From: Clostridiales bacterium
Lineage (GTDB): Bacteria; Bacillota; Clostridia; Christensenellales; Aristaeellaceae
NCBI GenBank assembly: GCA_004555535.1
Contig: SFHU01000009.1
Coordinates: forward strand, 1-41,285
Direction: 5' to 3'
DNA length: 41,285 nt
Position numbers and translations under genes: made by a program. This document shows positions 24,305 through 32,678 of the stretch, piece after piece; position 1 is the stretch's first letter, and every line of letters starts with the position of its first letter. The notes under the pieces were generated by a model, which ran no database searches, was not told the origin of the DNA, and saw only the letters and a list, made by a program, of their open reading frames with translations.

Positions 24305-24715
24305 ATGGAAAAGGACAGAATCACAGAGGCGGAACGCAAGGCGCTTGTCCGGGCGAGGACGCAGACGCTGCTCGTGCGCAGGCTCAGCGAGCAGATCCGC
24401 AAGGAATCGCCGGACGGCCTGCACAGCATTGTGCCGGACGGAATGCCCCGCGCGCGGGGCGGCATGGCGCGCGGGCTGGATGCGCAGCTGGCCAAGCGCG
24501 AGGCCCTGCAGCGCATGGCGGCGAGGGAGAGCGCGCTGATGCGCGAATACGAAAAAGAGGCGCGCAGCGCGATGGACCGGATGGGGCCGGAGGACTACGC
24601 CTTCTGCGCGCTCTACTACCTGGCGGCGTTGTCCATCAGCGAGGTGGCGGAGGCGCTTGAACGCAGCGAGCGGCAATGCCTGCGCTACAAGCGGCGCATC
24701 GAAGGGGAGGAATGA
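24305..24715 (+). CDS. Small phage regulator with sigma-region-4-like HTH (ArpU/DUF1492-like)
   Basis: This 136-residue basic and helical protein ends in a helix-turn-helix (YYLAALSISEVAEALERSERQCLRYKRRIE) resembling sigma factor region 4 and ArpU-type phage late regulators. AAAGGA lies 8 nt before the ATG. It is the only gene directly under the repressor-controlled early promoter and lies just upstream of a second promoter that faces the terminase and structural genes. That position matches a late-gene activator; the family assignment is by fold and context, not by a strong motif. Confidence 0.6.
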   Translation: MEKDRITEAERKALVRARTQTLLVRRLSEQIRKESPDGLHSIVPDGMPRARGGMARGLDAQLAKREALQRMAARESALMREYEKEARSAMDRMGPEDYAFCALYYLAALSISEVAEALERSERQCLRYKRRIEGEE

Positions 24716-24755
24716 GGACGGGCCGGGGCGTCGGAAAATGTCGCAAAGGGTCAGC

Positions 24756-24784
24756 TTGTCATGCAGAATGCGATGTGGTAAGAT
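24756..24784 (+). promoter_or_regulatory. Candidate late promoter upstream of terminase
   Basis: TTGTCA (24756-24761) and TAAGAT (24779-24784) are 17 bp apart. A TACAAT directly follows as an alternative -10. It lies 40 bp after the regulator gene and about 185 bp before the terminase small subunit gene. Confidence 0.55.
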
Positions 24785-24837
24785 ACAATCACGAAAAAAA
24801 GAGAGACGGACAAAAACCGGAATGGAAAACAGGCAGA

Positions 24838-24868
24838 GGCTGCTCCCCAGGGGGGGCGGCCTTTTGTT
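24838..24868 (+). terminator. Leader terminator before the terminase genes
   Basis: A stem running from GGCTGCTCC (24838-24846) to GGGCGGCC (near 24854-24861, with G-U pairs) is followed by TTTTGTT. A second 11-bp hairpin with an AAA loop lies at 24873-24897. The first is about 55 nt after the expected start of the late promoter, so it could be an attenuator or the end of a short RNA. Confidence 0.55.
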
Positions 24869-24969
24869 ATGGAAGGCTTTCGCAAAGCGAGGGCCTTGCG
24901 CACGGAGCGGCGGGAGGAACATGCCTTTGCCGGCGATGCCGGTTTGATTGCCCGGGAAAGGAGGAGGCC

Positions 24970-25371
24970 ATGACCAAAGAGGAGCGGGAGGAGGCGCTGC
25001 GCGCCTACTTTGACGAGGGAGAGGAGGTGGCGGGAATCGCACAGAGGCTGGGCTGCACGCGCGGCGAGGTCGCGGAAGCGCTCTGCGACACGGAGGCGCT
25101 GGAGCCCTACCGCAGACGGAGCGAGGCCGTCCGGCTACGGGCGCAGATCCGCCTCAACGAGAGCGCGGAGCAGGCGGCGAGGATGCAGGCGGCGCTGCTG
25201 AGCGGACGCGAGGAGGGGGATGGCGTCACGCAGCGGGCGGCCAAGGACATCCTCGACCGGGCGGGTGTGCGCGTGAAGAAGGAGGAGAAGGGCGAGATCA
25301 CCATCCGGTTCCTCCCGGGCATGCCGGAACTGGGAATGCCAAAGACACAGGGGGACGGACATGACGATTGA
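24970..25371 (+). CDS. Terminase small subunit-like protein
   Basis: The 133-residue protein has an N-terminal helix-turn-helix (EVAGIAQRLGCTRGEVAEAL) and a helical middle part, ending with a short basic-acidic tail (RVKKEEKGEITIRF). Its size, predicted DNA-binding domain and position, overlapping the large subunit gene by 11 bp, fit the terminase small subunit that recognises DNA for packaging. AAAGGAGGAGG precedes the ATG at 24970. It lacks any motif that would prove the assignment, so it rests mainly on context. Confidence 0.72.
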   Translation: MTKEEREEALRAYFDEGEEVAGIAQRLGCTRGEVAEALCDTEALEPYRRRSEAVRLRAQIRLNESAEQAARMQAALLSGREEGDGVTQRAAKDILDRAGVRVKKEEKGEITIRFLPGMPELGMPKTQGDGHDD

Positions 25372-26755
25372 CATCGGCTACAGACCGACGGCCAAGCAGG
25401 CGCTCTTTCACGCGAGCATGGCGGACGAGGTGCTCTATGGCGGGGCGGCGGGCGGCGGGAAGAGCTACGCGATCTGCTGGGACGCCTTCCTGCGATGCCT
25501 GAAATGGCCGGGGACGCACGCCTACCTGTTCAGAAGGACATATCCGGAGCTGGAGATGACGCTGGTGCGGACGATGCAGCGCATTGTGCCCAGGGAGCTG
25601 GGGCGCTATGTCGCCAGCGCGCACGAGATGCGCTTCGCCAACGGGAGCGTGGCGCACTTCTGTCACCTGCAGAACGAGGGCGAGGGGCTGCTCAAATACC
25701 AGGGCGCGGAGATCCACTGGCTGTATTTCGACGAGCTGACGCACTTCACAAAGCCGATGTACGACTACCTGCGCACGAGGCTGCGCGCGGAAAGGCAGCT
25801 GGGCATCACGCCGTGTGTGCGCGCGGCGAGCAACCCGGGCGGGCCGGGCCACGCCTGGGTGAAGGCGAGATTTGTGGACAGCACGGGCGCGGGGACGCGC
25901 TGCTGCGAGATGCCCGTGCGCAGCGACGTGCTGGGGAGCGTCAGCACGAGGCGGCTTGAATACATCCCGGCGACGGTGACGGACAATCCGCACATCACGA
26001 AGGATTACGTCGTGGAGCTGGAGCAGAAGCCGCGGGCGTTGCGGGACGCGCTGCTTTACGGCAAATGGGACGCCTTTGACGGGCAGGCGTTCCCGGAATT
26101 CACCGACGACCCGGCGCACTACGGGGACGGGCTGTTCACGCACGTGATCCATCCGTTTGACATCCCGCTGCACTGGACGCGGGTGGCGAGCTTCGACCAC
26201 GGCTACACGCGGCCATTCTCGCTGGGCGTCTGGGCCATCGACGAGGAGGGGCGGGCCTACCGATACAAGGAGCTCTATGGCTGCGTGCCGGGCGAGGCGA
26301 ACACGGGGCTGATGCTCACGCCGGGGGAGATCGGGCGCAGGATCGGCGAGCTGCTGGAGCCGGAGCTGCGGGAGGGGATCCACGTGCAGGGGGTGGCTGA
26401 TCCGGCGATCTGGGACAGGAGCAGGGGGATGAGCGTTGAGGAGCAGATCCGCAGCGCATTCGGCGGGCTGACCTTCCAAAAGGGGGACAATACGCGGCTG
26501 CCCGGGAAGATGCAGCTGCACGAGCGGCTCAAGTTCGACGGGGAAGGGCGGCCGATGCTCTACGTCTTTACAAATTGCCGGGACTTCATCCGTACGCTGC
26601 CCTCGCTCGTCTACGACGCGAGGCGGCCGGAGGACATCGACACGGCGGGCGAGGACCACATCTACGACGAGACGCGATACTTCCTCATGTCCCGGCCGAT
26701 TGCGCCCAGGCCGAGGGGAAGAGAGGAGCGGCGGGCCTACAACCCGCTGGCATGA
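25361..26755 (+). CDS. Terminase large subunit
   Basis: The 464-residue DNA-packaging motor has an ATPase with Walker A GGAAGGGKS (27-35), Walker B LYFDE (121-125) and the coupling motif AASNPGGPGH (155-164). The C-terminal nuclease domain has acidic residues Asp279 (SFDHG), Asp347 (VADPAIW) and Asp432/Asp436 (EDHIYDETRY). It cuts DNA and pumps it into the prohead through the portal encoded next. All catalytic motifs are intact, so the gene looks functional. It overlaps the small subunit gene by 11 bp, and the portal start is 35 bp downstream. Confidence 0.94.
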   Translation: MTIDIGYRPTAKQALFHASMADEVLYGGAAGGGKSYAICWDAFLRCLKWPGTHAYLFRRTYPELEMTLVRTMQRIVPRELGRYVASAHEMRFANGSVAHFCHLQNEGEGLLKYQGAEIHWLYFDELTHFTKPMYDYLRTRLRAERQLGITPCVRAASNPGGPGHAWVKARFVDSTGAGTRCCEMPVRSDVLGSVSTRRLEYIPATVTDNPHITKDYVVELEQKPRALRDALLYGKWDAFDGQAFPEFTDDPAHYGDGLFTHVIHPFDIPLHWTRVASFDHGYTRPFSLGVWAIDEEGRAYRYKELYGCVPGEANTGLMLTPGEIGRRIGELLEPELREGIHVQGVADPAIWDRSRGMSVEEQIRSAFGGLTFQKGDNTRLPGKMQLHERLKFDGEGRPMLYVFTNCRDFIRTLPSLVYDARRPEDIDTAGEDHIYDETRYFLMSRPIAPRPRGREERRAYNPLA

Positions 26756-26790
26756 ACAGAGCGAGAGAGAAAAAAGGGGAGGAAGCAGAC

Positions 26791-28512
26791 ATGGAGAGGA
26801 AAACGTGGGAGACGATGGGACGCGGCGCGAAAATGCAGCCGCTGGGCGAGGCGGAGCAGGAGCTTTTGCGCAGGGGCTACGAGCTCTTTGAGCGCTTTCG
26901 CATCGGTCTGACGGAAGCACACGACGAGATGCGCCGGGCGCGGATGATACGCCAGCTGCGGCAGGACGAGCGCAGTGGAACCGCACCGGCGGGCAACACG
27001 CTGGGCAGCTGCGTGGACAACGCGATTGCCGACCAGATCGACAACCTGCCGGAGGCACAGCTGCTGCCGGAGCGGGAGGAGACGGCCAGAAGCGCCGAGG
27101 AGATGAGCGACGTCGTCTCCTATGTGCTCTATCATGCCGGCTGGCCGGGAAAATACCAGACGATCATGGAGGACGCGGTCGTGACCGGAACGGGCGTGGC
27201 CGAGGTCTTCTGGGACGCGGAGGCGGAGGACGGAGAGGGCATGGTGGGCGTGCTGGCCTGGCATCCGGAGGACTTCTACCCCGACCCGGCGGTCGAAAAC
27301 CTGCAGGACGGGCGCGCCTGCTTCAAGGTGACGCACACGACGGTTGACTGGGTGGAGGCGCACTACCCGCACGCGAGGGGCTATGTCGGCGAGGACCGGA
27401 GCCTCCCCTGGCAGGAGGGGTTGGGCGAGGACGCGCCGCAGGACGACGCGCGCACGACGCTGATCGAATTCTGGTACAAGCGCTACGACGCCGAAAGCCG
27501 CTGCACACGCGTGCACATGGCGCAGATGGCGGGCGGCGCGCTGCTCTACAGCACGGAGCTGGGCTTCGGCGGCGCGGACAAGGCGGCCTACGCCGACGGC
27601 GTCTACGCGCACGGGCAGTATCCCTTCACGCTCTACAAGTTCCGGCACGTCTGGCGCAGGCCGTTCGGAACGGGCCTGATTCACGACTACCGGGAGACGC
27701 AAAGCGCGATTGACCGATACACCAAATACATCGACGACAACGCGCGCCAGTCCAGCATCCAGCGCCACTTCATCCGCAGGGGGAGCGGGATCAACGCCGA
27801 GGACGTCGCGGACATGCGCAAGACGATCATCGAATGGGAGGGGAGCGACATCCGCGAGGTGCTGCAGACCGTGCAGGCGCAGCCGCTGAACGGACAGGTC
27901 TACGAGATGCTGACCTACCTGGCGGACTCGATGAAGCAGGACTGCGGACAGAACCAGTTCACGCGCGGCGAGGCGGGCCTGGGCGTGACGGCGGCCTCGG
28001 CGATCGAGGCGCTGCAGAACGCGGGCAACAAGATCACGCGCTGGCACACGGAGATCTTCAAGGACGCGTTCCGGGAGATGGTGGAGCAGATCATCTGGGT
28101 GCTCAGCGAATACCTGGAGCCTGGACGGACGCTGCGCATCGTCGGCGGCTGGGACTCCACCGGACAGATGCGCGACAGGCTGGTGACGCTGATCGCGCCC
28201 GGCGCGGAGGGCGCGGGGCTGATGCGGCCGGCCTATGCCGTGCGCGTGCAGGTGCAGAAGAACAACCCGATGCAGATCCAGGCGGACAACGAATTTTTGC
28301 AGCAGGTGGTCGAGGTCTGCGCGAAGGCGGGACAGCCGATGCCGCCGGAGACCGTTGTGCGGCTGATGGAGGGCTACCGGACGAAGAACAGCGTGCTCGC
28401 CGCGCTGGAGGAAAGCAGCCGCACAGCCCAGCGGATCGCGCAGCTGGAGGCGGAGAACGAGGCGCTCAGAAAGGGGGTGATGCCCTTGGAGGCGGAAAAG
28501 ACCACCCTGTGA
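26791..28512 (+). CDS. P22-type portal protein
   Basis: The 573-residue protein forms the dodecameric DNA channel at the capsid vertex. Its length and landmarks (RQLRQDERSG, YTKYIDDNARQSSIQRHFIR, then FRHVWRRPFGTGLIHDYRETQ) match the portal group found with short-tailed P22/N4-like and related phages. The C-terminal 45 residues are a coiled-coil-like segment (AQRIAQLEAENEALRKG). GGGGAGGAAG precedes the ATG at 26791. It sits between the terminase and scaffold-like genes, the normal phage head order. Confidence 0.88.
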   Translation: MERKTWETMGRGAKMQPLGEAEQELLRRGYELFERFRIGLTEAHDEMRRARMIRQLRQDERSGTAPAGNTLGSCVDNAIADQIDNLPEAQLLPEREETARSAEEMSDVVSYVLYHAGWPGKYQTIMEDAVVTGTGVAEVFWDAEAEDGEGMVGVLAWHPEDFYPDPAVENLQDGRACFKVTHTTVDWVEAHYPHARGYVGEDRSLPWQEGLGEDAPQDDARTTLIEFWYKRYDAESRCTRVHMAQMAGGALLYSTELGFGGADKAAYADGVYAHGQYPFTLYKFRHVWRRPFGTGLIHDYRETQSAIDRYTKYIDDNARQSSIQRHFIRRGSGINAEDVADMRKTIIEWEGSDIREVLQTVQAQPLNGQVYEMLTYLADSMKQDCGQNQFTRGEAGLGVTAASAIEALQNAGNKITRWHTEIFKDAFREMVEQIIWVLSEYLEPGRTLRIVGGWDSTGQMRDRLVTLIAPGAEGAGLMRPAYAVRVQVQKNNPMQIQADNEFLQQVVEVCAKAGQPMPPETVVRLMEGYRTKNSVLAALEESSRTAQRIAQLEAENEALRKGVMPLEAEKTTL

Positions 28513-28543
28513 GCAAGCGGACACGAGAGGAAAGGAGACGGAC

Positions 28544-28993
28544 ATGGAGGAAGCACGGATGGAGATCCTGCCTGTGAGCGGGACGGAGATTGAAACGCAG
28601 GCGCTGCCGGCGCAGGAGCCGGAGGACGCGGAGGAGGCGGCTGTGCAGGAGGCGGCCCAGGAGACGGCGCGGACGATCGGCCTGTATCGCGGGGCGATGG
28701 AGCGGCTGCTGGAGGACGGCTGGACGATGGAGGAGCTGCGGGCGCTGACGGCGGACGAGGAGGTGCTCGGCGCGCTCATTCAGGGCGAGACGCTCGGGCG
28801 CGCGGCGACGGCCTACCTGCGCCGCAGCGCGCAGCGTGCGGCGAGGAAACGCGGCGTGCCGACCTTCCGCGCGGCGGCGACGGCGGAGATGAACACGGGC
28901 GACCCGATCGCACAGATGAGCGACGAGGAATTCGCAGCGTTTTCGCGCCGGGCGAAGGAGGCCGCGCTCGCCGGGCTGAAGGTGCACCTGTGA
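28544..28993 (+). CDS. Putative scaffold protein
   Basis: The 149-residue protein has an acidic, Ala/Glu-rich N-terminal half (ALPAQEPEDAEEAAVQEAAQ) and a helical basic C-terminal half ending IAQMSDEEFAAFSRRAKEAA. This composition and its place between portal and major capsid genes are typical of phage scaffold proteins, which guide capsid assembly and then leave. No sequence motif proves this. AAAGGAG precedes the ATG, and the major capsid start is 47 bp downstream. Confidence 0.65.
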   Translation: MEEARMEILPVSGTEIETQALPAQEPEDAEEAAVQEAAQETARTIGLYRGAMERLLEDGWTMEELRALTADEEVLGALIQGETLGRAATAYLRRSAQRAARKRGVPTFRAAATAEMNTGDPIAQMSDEEFAAFSRRAKEAALAGLKVHL

Positions 28994-29040
28994 GGACGAA
29001 CAGAGAGGAAGACCGATAAGGGAGAAAAGGAGAGAGGAAC

Positions 29041-29985
29041 ATGACCTACACGAACACCAACACCAACATGACGACCAGCGCCGGCATTGCGCCGTCGCTG
29101 CAGACCTATTACAACCGCACGCTGCTGCAGAGCTTCGAGCCGGAGCTGGTGCACCTGCAGTTCGGCGAGGTTTACCCGATGCCGCAGAACAACGGCATGG
29201 TGATGAGCATGCGCAAGATCGTGCCGCTGGAGGCGAAGACGACCGAGCTGGCGGAGGGCAACCCGGGCGACGGCACGCTGCTCTCGGAGACGCAGGTGAC
29301 CGTGCCGCTCAAGCAGTACGGCGACTACAGCAACTTCTCGGATCTCTTCGACCTGGCGAACATCGACTGCAATCTGACGCGCAAGGTCGAGCTCTTCGCC
29401 AACGCGGGCGCGCGCTCGATCGACGCTGTGGCGCGGGACGAGCTGGCGACCTGCACGAACGTGATCTATGCCGGCGGCAAGACGAGCCGCAGCGCGCTGA
29501 CCAGCGCCGACAAGCTCAGCAGCGTCGAGCTGCGCAAGGCGGCGAGGATGCTCAAGAAGGCGAACGCGCAGCGCTTTAACGGCTACTACGTCGCCATCGT
29601 CGGGCCGGAGACGATCTACGACCTGCAGGACGACGAGAGCTTCATCAAGGTGAGCCAGTACAGCGACAGCGAGAACATCTATACCGGCGAGGTCGGCAGG
29701 CTCTTCGGCGTGCGCCTGGTGGAGACGAGCGAGGCGAAGATCTTCGAGGGCGCGGGCGCGAGCGGCGCGGATGTGGCGAGCATCATCGTGCTGGGCAAGT
29801 ACGCCTACGGCGTGACGAGCTGGAAGGGCGCCAAGCCGCGCGTGATCATCAAGCCCTCGGGCAGCGCGGGCACGGCGGATCCGCTCGACCAGATCAGCTC
29901 CGTCGGCTGGAAGATGGACGGCTTCGGCGTCAAGCTGCTCCAGCCGGAATACGCGGTGCGCATCGAGTGCGGCTTCACGGCGTGA
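29041..29985 (+). CDS. Major capsid protein, N4-gp56 family
   Basis: The 314-residue protein builds the head shell. It shows features of the N4-gp56 capsid family: the N-terminal QTYYNRTLLQSFEPELVH, the MVMSMRKIVPLEAKTTELAEG segment, an E-loop-like region ETQVTVPLKQYGDYSNFSD, and the C-terminal WKMDGFGVKLLQPEYAVRIE. The HK97 fold is expected. AAAAGGAGAGAGG lies before the ATG. It is followed by a strong hairpin at 30018-30068 and then by connector genes. Confidence 0.9.
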   Translation: MTYTNTNTNMTTSAGIAPSLQTYYNRTLLQSFEPELVHLQFGEVYPMPQNNGMVMSMRKIVPLEAKTTELAEGNPGDGTLLSETQVTVPLKQYGDYSNFSDLFDLANIDCNLTRKVELFANAGARSIDAVARDELATCTNVIYAGGKTSRSALTSADKLSSVELRKAARMLKKANAQRFNGYYVAIVGPETIYDLQDDESFIKVSQYSDSENIYTGEVGRLFGVRLVETSEAKIFEGAGASGADVASIIVLGKYAYGVTSWKGAKPRVIIKPSGSAGTADPLDQISSVGWKMDGFGVKLLQPEYAVRIECGFTA

Positions 29986-30017
29986 GCGGACAGAGAATGA
30001 GGAACTGAGGCGGACGG

Positions 30018-30068
30018 GGTTGTCAGGCCTTCATGGCTTTCGGGACGCTTGAAATCCGCCTGACAACC
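30018..30068 (+). promoter_or_regulatory. Stable hairpin downstream of the major capsid gene
   Basis: GGTTGTCAGGC (30018-30028) and GCCTGACAACC (30058-30068) form a perfect 11-bp stem. The 29-nt loop can pair further (TTCA with TGAA). No T-tract follows, so it is more likely an mRNA processing or stability element that raises capsid protein relative to downstream products. Confidence 0.55.
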
Positions 30069-30108
30069 TCCGGATCGCCCAAAATACAAAGCAGAGAGGA
30101 GAATGAAC

Positions 30109-30381
30109 ATGGCCCTGAATACGAGCAAGACGCTGGAAAAGACGAGCACCGCGCTGAGCGGCAAATGCGAGGAGACGGAGAAGAACCTGGCCAGGCTGAT
30201 GGCCGAGGCGGGCTGCGCCGAATACAGGAGCGTGACGACGAGCATCCCGATGATCCCGGGGAGCCGGGACGACGTGGTCTTCGTCGGACTCAACGGCGTC
30301 AAATTTTACTTTATGCGCGGCAGGACGGTCAAGATGCCGGAGCCGCTGCTGGACATCCTCAGGAATGCGGGCGTGATGTGA
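30109..30381 (+). CDS. Small phage head-region protein of unknown function
   Basis: This 90-residue protein follows the capsid gene. The ATG at 30109 has AGAGGAG about 9 nt upstream; an ATG at 30103 is possible but too close to it. The first half is helical and charged (TEKNLARLMAEAGCAEYRS). The second contains a short beta segment VVFVGLNGVKFYFMRG and a hydrophobic tail. I do not recognise the family. Genes here often encode head decoration or connector-associated proteins. Confidence 0.6.
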   Translation: MALNTSKTLEKTSTALSGKCEETEKNLARLMAEAGCAEYRSVTTSIPMIPGSRDDVVFVGLNGVKFYFMRGRTVKMPEPLLDILRNAGVM

Positions 30382-30960
30382 ATGACGCTTTCGCAGATCA
30401 TGAAGCTGGCGCTGCGCCAGCTCGACGAGGACGCCGAGGACATCAGCGAATATGACGACCTGTTCAAGACCTACCTGAACAGCGGCTACGCCATCGCCGT
30501 GCGCGGATACCTGCGCCCGCGGGAGACGCGGGTGCTCATCACGGACGGCGAGGGCGAGGCGCAGCTGGCGGGGATGGACATCGAGCGGGTGATCACGCTG
30601 ACGCAGCGGGACAAGGAGGGAAGGCAGACGGGGAGCATCCCGTTTGCGCTGCTGGGGGACGGGAGCGGCATCCGCACCCGAAAGCCGAACGCGCGGCTGG
30701 AGGCGCTCTGCGAGGTGCGCTATCCCGAGCTGACGCAGGAGACGGACGAGCCGAGGCTGCCCGAGGACGCGCATCCGGCGCTGGCAGACTACATCTGCTA
30801 CCGGCACCTGTCCAGCGGAAACCTCGCCAAGCAGAGCCGGGCGCAGTTCTTCCTGACGAGCTTTTACCAGGGGATGCAGCGCATCCGCGGGGACGGCGCG
30901 GGCAGCGTGACGAGAACGAGGAACCTCTATGAGGTGACGGACATTCGATACAGGGGGTAG
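30382..30960 (+). CDS. Head-to-tail connector protein (P22 gp4-like)
   Basis: The 192-residue protein begins directly after the preceding stop codon (TGAATG), implying coupled translation. The N-terminal helical section (LSQIMKLALRQLDEDAEDISEYDDLFKTYLNSGY) and later ADYICYRHLSSGNLAKQSRAQFFLTSFYQGM match the pattern of small connector proteins that bind below the portal in short-tailed phages. Position between capsid and tail hub genes supports this. The assignment is by context and general pattern. Confidence 0.62.
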   Translation: MTLSQIMKLALRQLDEDAEDISEYDDLFKTYLNSGYAIAVRGYLRPRETRVLITDGEGEAQLAGMDIERVITLTQRDKEGRQTGSIPFALLGDGSGIRTRKPNARLEALCEVRYPELTQETDEPRLPEDAHPALADYICYRHLSSGNLAKQSRAQFFLTSFYQGMQRIRGDGAGSVTRTRNLYEVTDIRYRG

Positions 30961-30963
30961 AGC

Positions 30964-32469
30964 ATGGCGATCAGCGAACAGGACTACGAGGGGAGCTTCA
31001 CCATTCCGGCCCCGAAGGGGATCGATCAGGCCGGGGGAGACGCGAACCTGAACACCGACTATGCCTACCGCGCGCAGAACATCCGCACGGAAAGGGGCCT
31101 GCTCGCTTCGAGCTACGGGACGAGCAGGGCCTTTCCGGCCCTCGGCACGCAGGACGGGACGCCGCTGCCGATTGAGACGTTCACGCGGTTTTACCGGCGG
31201 AACAGGCCGGACGACCCGGACGTGTTTGTCGCTGCGGCGGACGGGGCGATCTACACCTACACGATGGGGACGGAGGGCTGGGTGCAGCGCGCAGAGGGCT
31301 TTCTGAGCAGCCGGTGGAGCTATGTGACCTATGAGACGGGCGAGGACGGGGAGACGGTGGACATCCTGATCCTCTCCAACGCGAAGGACGGCATGATTTG
31401 CCTCTACGGCAGCGACCTGCGCGTGGAGCGCAAGACGCTGGCCATCGGCGACGACGGGGAGAGCGTGCGCTTTGCCGTGCTGGGGCGGTACGCCGAGCGG
31501 ATCTGGGGGACGGGCGCGCCGGGATATCCCGACAGCGTGTTCTACTCGCAGCCCTACGACCCCTTCGCCTGGACGGGCATCCCCGAGACGCCCGAGCTGG
31601 GCGGCGGCGTGATCAACCAGCCGACCTGGGACGGCGATTCCTTCATCGCGCTGAGAAGCTTCGGCGGCTACCTGCTGGCGGCCAAGCCGAACACGCTCTT
31701 TGAGATCCGCGGAACCGATCCTTCGAGCTTCACGATCAGCGAGGCCTTCGGCACGGACGGCCCGATTCAGGAGCGGACGATCTGCACGGACGGAGCGGGC
31801 ATGTTCTTTCTGACGCAGAGCGGCATCGGCCTCTACGACGGCAGCGCGCTGCGCCTGCTCTCGCGCGACGCGCTCTACGAGACGATGCGCCTGCGCGCGG
31901 AGAACGCGCAGGAGAGGGCGACGGCCTGCGTGAGCGGACACGTCTACTACCTGGCGCTGTGCGTGAGGGAGAACGAGGGGGACGTCATCACCGAGAACAA
32001 CACCGTGGTCGAATACGACACGGAGCGAGGCACGTTCATGCTGCGCAAGGGGATCCGCGTCAAGGACTTCTTCGCGCTGGGCGGACAGATCTACTTCACG
32101 GACGCGGCGAGCCCCTGCGAGGTGCTGCGCTACGACGATCCGGAGGCGGGCGGCTACATCGGACAGCCGATGGAATGCCTCTGGGAGACGGGCTGGCTTG
32201 ACCTGGGCAAGGCGACCCGAAAGCGGGACTTTGTGCTGCGCTTCACCGCGGAAGCGGACGAGGAGGGCGTGCCCCTCGAGCTGACGCTCTGCACGGACAG
32301 GCGGGAGAAGATGCGAACCGTGACGCTGCACAGGGAGAGGCGGAATTACCGGGTCAAGATCCAGCTCTCCGGGGAGCGGGTGAAGCTGCGGCTGGCCAGC
32401 CATGCGCGCGCGGCGGGATGGCGGATCCACGGCGGAATCGAGGTTCGATACACGACGGACGAGGCCTGA
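30964..32469 (+). CDS. Tail hub protein (P22 gp10-like)
   Basis: The 501-residue protein has repeated beta-strand and turn segments, such as VFVAAADGAIYTYT and MFFLTQSGIGLYDGS, consistent with a propeller-like fold. N-terminal NLNTDYAYRAQNIRTERGLL and FYSQPYDPFAWTGI resemble the tail accessory protein that closes the portal channel in P22-like phages. It is 4 bp downstream of the connector gene. There is no tape measure gene, in line with a short tail. The residue-level match to gp10 could not be tested here. Confidence 0.7.
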   Translation: MAISEQDYEGSFTIPAPKGIDQAGGDANLNTDYAYRAQNIRTERGLLASSYGTSRAFPALGTQDGTPLPIETFTRFYRRNRPDDPDVFVAAADGAIYTYTMGTEGWVQRAEGFLSSRWSYVTYETGEDGETVDILILSNAKDGMICLYGSDLRVERKTLAIGDDGESVRFAVLGRYAERIWGTGAPGYPDSVFYSQPYDPFAWTGIPETPELGGGVINQPTWDGDSFIALRSFGGYLLAAKPNTLFEIRGTDPSSFTISEAFGTDGPIQERTICTDGAGMFFLTQSGIGLYDGSALRLLSRDALYETMRLRAENAQERATACVSGHVYYLALCVRENEGDVITENNTVVEYDTERGTFMLRKGIRVKDFFALGGQIYFTDAASPCEVLRYDDPEAGGYIGQPMECLWETGWLDLGKATRKRDFVLRFTAEADEEGVPLELTLCTDRREKMRTVTLHRERRNYRVKIQLSGERVKLRLASHARAAGWRIHGGIEVRYTTDEA

Positions 32470-32491
32470 AGGGACGGAAGGAGGACGGCGG

Positions 32492-32674
32492 ATGTACAGA
32501 CAGCCCCGGGTGCCGCAGATGCGGGAGGGCGGCACGGAAGGCGGATACGCGAAGGAGCTCATGCTGTTCCTTCGCGATTTTTGTCTGGCGGCATGGAACG
32601 CGGACAGGAAGAAGGACGAGGAGCTCAGCGGAATCAGGCGGCGGCTTGAGGCGCTGGAGAAGAAGGAGAGCTAA
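32492..32674 (+). CDS. Small phage protein, unknown function
   Basis: This 60-residue ORF has a strong GGAAGGAGG 7 nt before its ATG. The C-terminal half is a charged helix (ADRKKDEELSGIRRRLEALEKKES) that could form a coiled coil. Its stop codon lies 4 bp before the next start. The ribosome binding site and tight packing support it as a gene. I do not recognise its family. Confidence 0.65.
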   Translation: MYRQPRVPQMREGGTEGGYAKELMLFLRDFCLAAWNADRKKDEELSGIRRRLEALEKKES

Positions 32675-32678
32675 AGAA

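Noticed and set aside
24822..24947. Possible 41-residue ORF starting at ATG 24822
   Set aside because: It runs through the leader terminator and following hairpin, has no ribosome binding site and gives a low-information Gly/Leu/Arg/Pro sequence.
30033..30455. Plus-strand ORF of 140 codons in another frame across the 30109-30381 gene
   Set aside because: It starts inside the hairpin, overlaps two genes with good continuity and has Arg/Gly/Gln-rich composition typical of a shifted frame.
30031..32562. Long open frame of more than 800 codons on the minus strand opposite the connector and tail hub genes
   Set aside because: It is a G+C-rich antisense shadow: residues are mostly Arg, Ala, Val and His, there is no ribosome binding site, and two well-supported plus-strand phage genes cover it. 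The same applies to the long antisense frames at 16620-18731, 20929-22467 and 26737-28779.
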